7,128 nt of DNA, taken from Treponema sp. (GTDB lineage Bacteria > Spirochaetota > Spirochaetia > Treponematales > Breznakiellaceae). The notes beneath the pieces are model-generated. The model was not told the origin of the DNA. It saw only the letters and a program-made list of their open reading frames with translations, and did no database searches. The stretch lies in NCBI GenBank assembly GCA_031289935.1, contig JAITON010000118.1, positions 1 to 7,128 of the forward strand, given 5' to 3'. A program made the translations under genes and the position numbers. This document shows, one piece after another, positions 6,881-7,128 of this stretch (positions within the stretch are counted from its first letter, which is position 1; each line of letters starts with the position of its first letter).

Positions 6881-6913
6881 ATTGAACAGATGAATTATTG
6901 AACAATCATTCAA
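6881..6913. promoter_or_regulatory. Candidate ArsR-family operator
   Basis: The A/T-rich leader contains an imperfect 22-bp palindrome, TGAATTATTGA at 6891-6901 facing ACAATCATTCA at 6902-6912, with 9 of 11 positions symmetric. It also has two copies of ATTGAACA (6881-6888 and 6897-6904), 16 bp apart. TTGAA/TTCAA and TGAACA elements are typical of SmtB/CadC-type operators. The site lies between the candidate promoter and the repressor start codon, where bound repressor would block transcription. Confidence 0.65.
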
Positions 6914-6922
6914 ATATAGGAA

Positions 6923-6951
6923 AATGTACCATATCTTTCAGAATGGGTCAA
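6923..6951 (-). promoter_or_regulatory. Candidate sigma70-type promoter of the repressor-ATPase operon
   Basis: On the - strand TTGACC (6951-6946, 5 of 6 to consensus) and TACATT (6928-6923, 4 of 6) are 17 bases apart. Transcription would start near 6916, just inside or next to the palindromic operator. An alternative -10, TATATT at 6918-6913, has a poorer -35 (CTGAAA at 6941-6936). With either choice the operator overlaps the start site. Confidence 0.6.
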
Positions 6952-6978
6952 GTAGATGGATAGAGAATAGAGACCGCC

Positions 6979-7018
6979 CCAGGGGGTAGCCCCTCTGGGG
7001 TAGCCCTCTGGGGCAGCC
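6979..7018. repeat. GC-rich ~13-bp tandem repeat
   Basis: CTCTGGGGTAGCC (6993-7005) is followed directly by CTCTGGGGCAGCC (7006-7018), and preceded by a diverged copy, CCAGGGGGTAGCC (6979-6991, 10 of 13 matching). Each copy holds a G4-G5 run, and C runs alternate with them, so the array can also form hairpins. No reading frame of note covers it. Together with the hairpins to its right it makes up the gene-free stretch from 6952 to the window end. Confidence 0.8.
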
Positions 7019-7036
7019 CCCTGCGCCTCCGCCCAC

Positions 7037-7080
7037 AAAAAAGCCGCCCCCCTGCATAGCAAGCTATGCCTGGAGGCGGC
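7037..7080 (-). terminator. Rho-independent terminator of a leftward gene beyond the window
   Basis: Two 18-base arms (7043-7060 and 7063-7080) form a long hairpin. The - strand RNA has 16 of 18 pairs including one G-U wobble, with a 2x2 internal mismatch and a UU at the tip. It is followed on that strand by six T residues (A6 at 7037-7042 on +). The wobble pairs only in the - strand RNA (it is C-A on +), which together with the T tract sets the direction. The gene it ends must lie right of 7128. Confidence 0.8.
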
Positions 7081-7082
7081 CT

Positions 7083-7098
7083 GCGGTCAGTAGACCGC
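7083..7098. repeat. Short perfect inverted repeat
   Basis: GCGGTC (7083-7088) and GACCGC (7093-7098) form a perfect 6-bp stem around the loop AGTA. It is the middle of three hairpins packed head to tail between 7043 and 7122. Confidence 0.7.
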
Positions 7099-7099
7099 T

Positions 7100-7122
7100 G
7101 CAATCCGCCTGCGGCGGATTGC
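7100..7122. repeat. Perfect 10-bp palindromic hairpin at the right edge
   Basis: GCAATCCGCC (7100-7109) and GGCGGATTGC (7113-7122) pair perfectly around the loop TGC. It could be an extragenic palindromic (REP-like) element or part of the 3' end structure of the leftward transcript. One copy in one window cannot show whether it is a dispersed family. Confidence 0.75.
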
Positions 7123-7128
7123 TTGGAG

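Noticed and set aside
6979..7018. CRISPR array
   Set aside because: The 13-bp units are directly tandem with no spacers.
6979..7021. G-quadruplex
   Set aside because: G runs and C runs alternate, so hairpin formation would compete, and only three G4+ runs lie on the + strand.

Overview
The window looks like a chromosomal segment of a fairly GC-rich bacterium. My best guess is a spirochaete of the Treponema group. That guess rests on a MurE whose substrate motif departs from the usual DNPR of diaminopimelate-adding enzymes, together with a DUF1015-family neighbour. No rRNA or other taxonomic marker is present, so the assignment is an inference of moderate to low confidence. I see no phage, transposase or CRISPR array.

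Left half (+ strand, 2-4303): the tail of an unrecognised protein, then murE (peptidoglycan precursor synthesis), then a long gene whose start overlaps the murE stop by four bases. These three are packed without gaps and look like one operon entering from the left. The long gene is the most unusual item. Its first ~380 residues are a class I SAM-dependent methyltransferase of the GSTCD/Methyltransf_32 type, written in clearly lower-GC DNA. Its last ~445 residues are a complete-looking DUF1015 protein in GC-rich DNA like murE. The two halves are joined in frame with no stop codon.

Middle (4304-4468): a short perfect hairpin, a class II tRNA-Leu(CAA) gene on the - strand, and a possible promoter for it. 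The left operon and the right-hand genes converge here.

Right half (- strand, 4469-6951): a metal-responsive operon. An ArsR/SmtB/CadC-type repressor with an intact alpha-5 zinc site is followed, with a 4-base overlap, by a P1B-2 (Zn/Cd/Pb) efflux ATPase. Upstream of the repressor are a sigma70-like promoter and overlapping inverted repeats that fit an ArsR operator. The expected circuit is that metal binds the repressor, the operator is released, and the pump exports the metal. The ATPase has a 15-bp minisatellite inside its nucleotide-binding domain and a Cys/Asp-rich tail in place of a normal HMA domain.

Right edge (6952-7128): no gene is visible. It holds a GC-rich ~13-bp tandem repeat and three consecutive hairpins. 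The innermost is followed by a T6 tract on the - strand, so it is probably the terminator of a leftward gene lying beyond the window.
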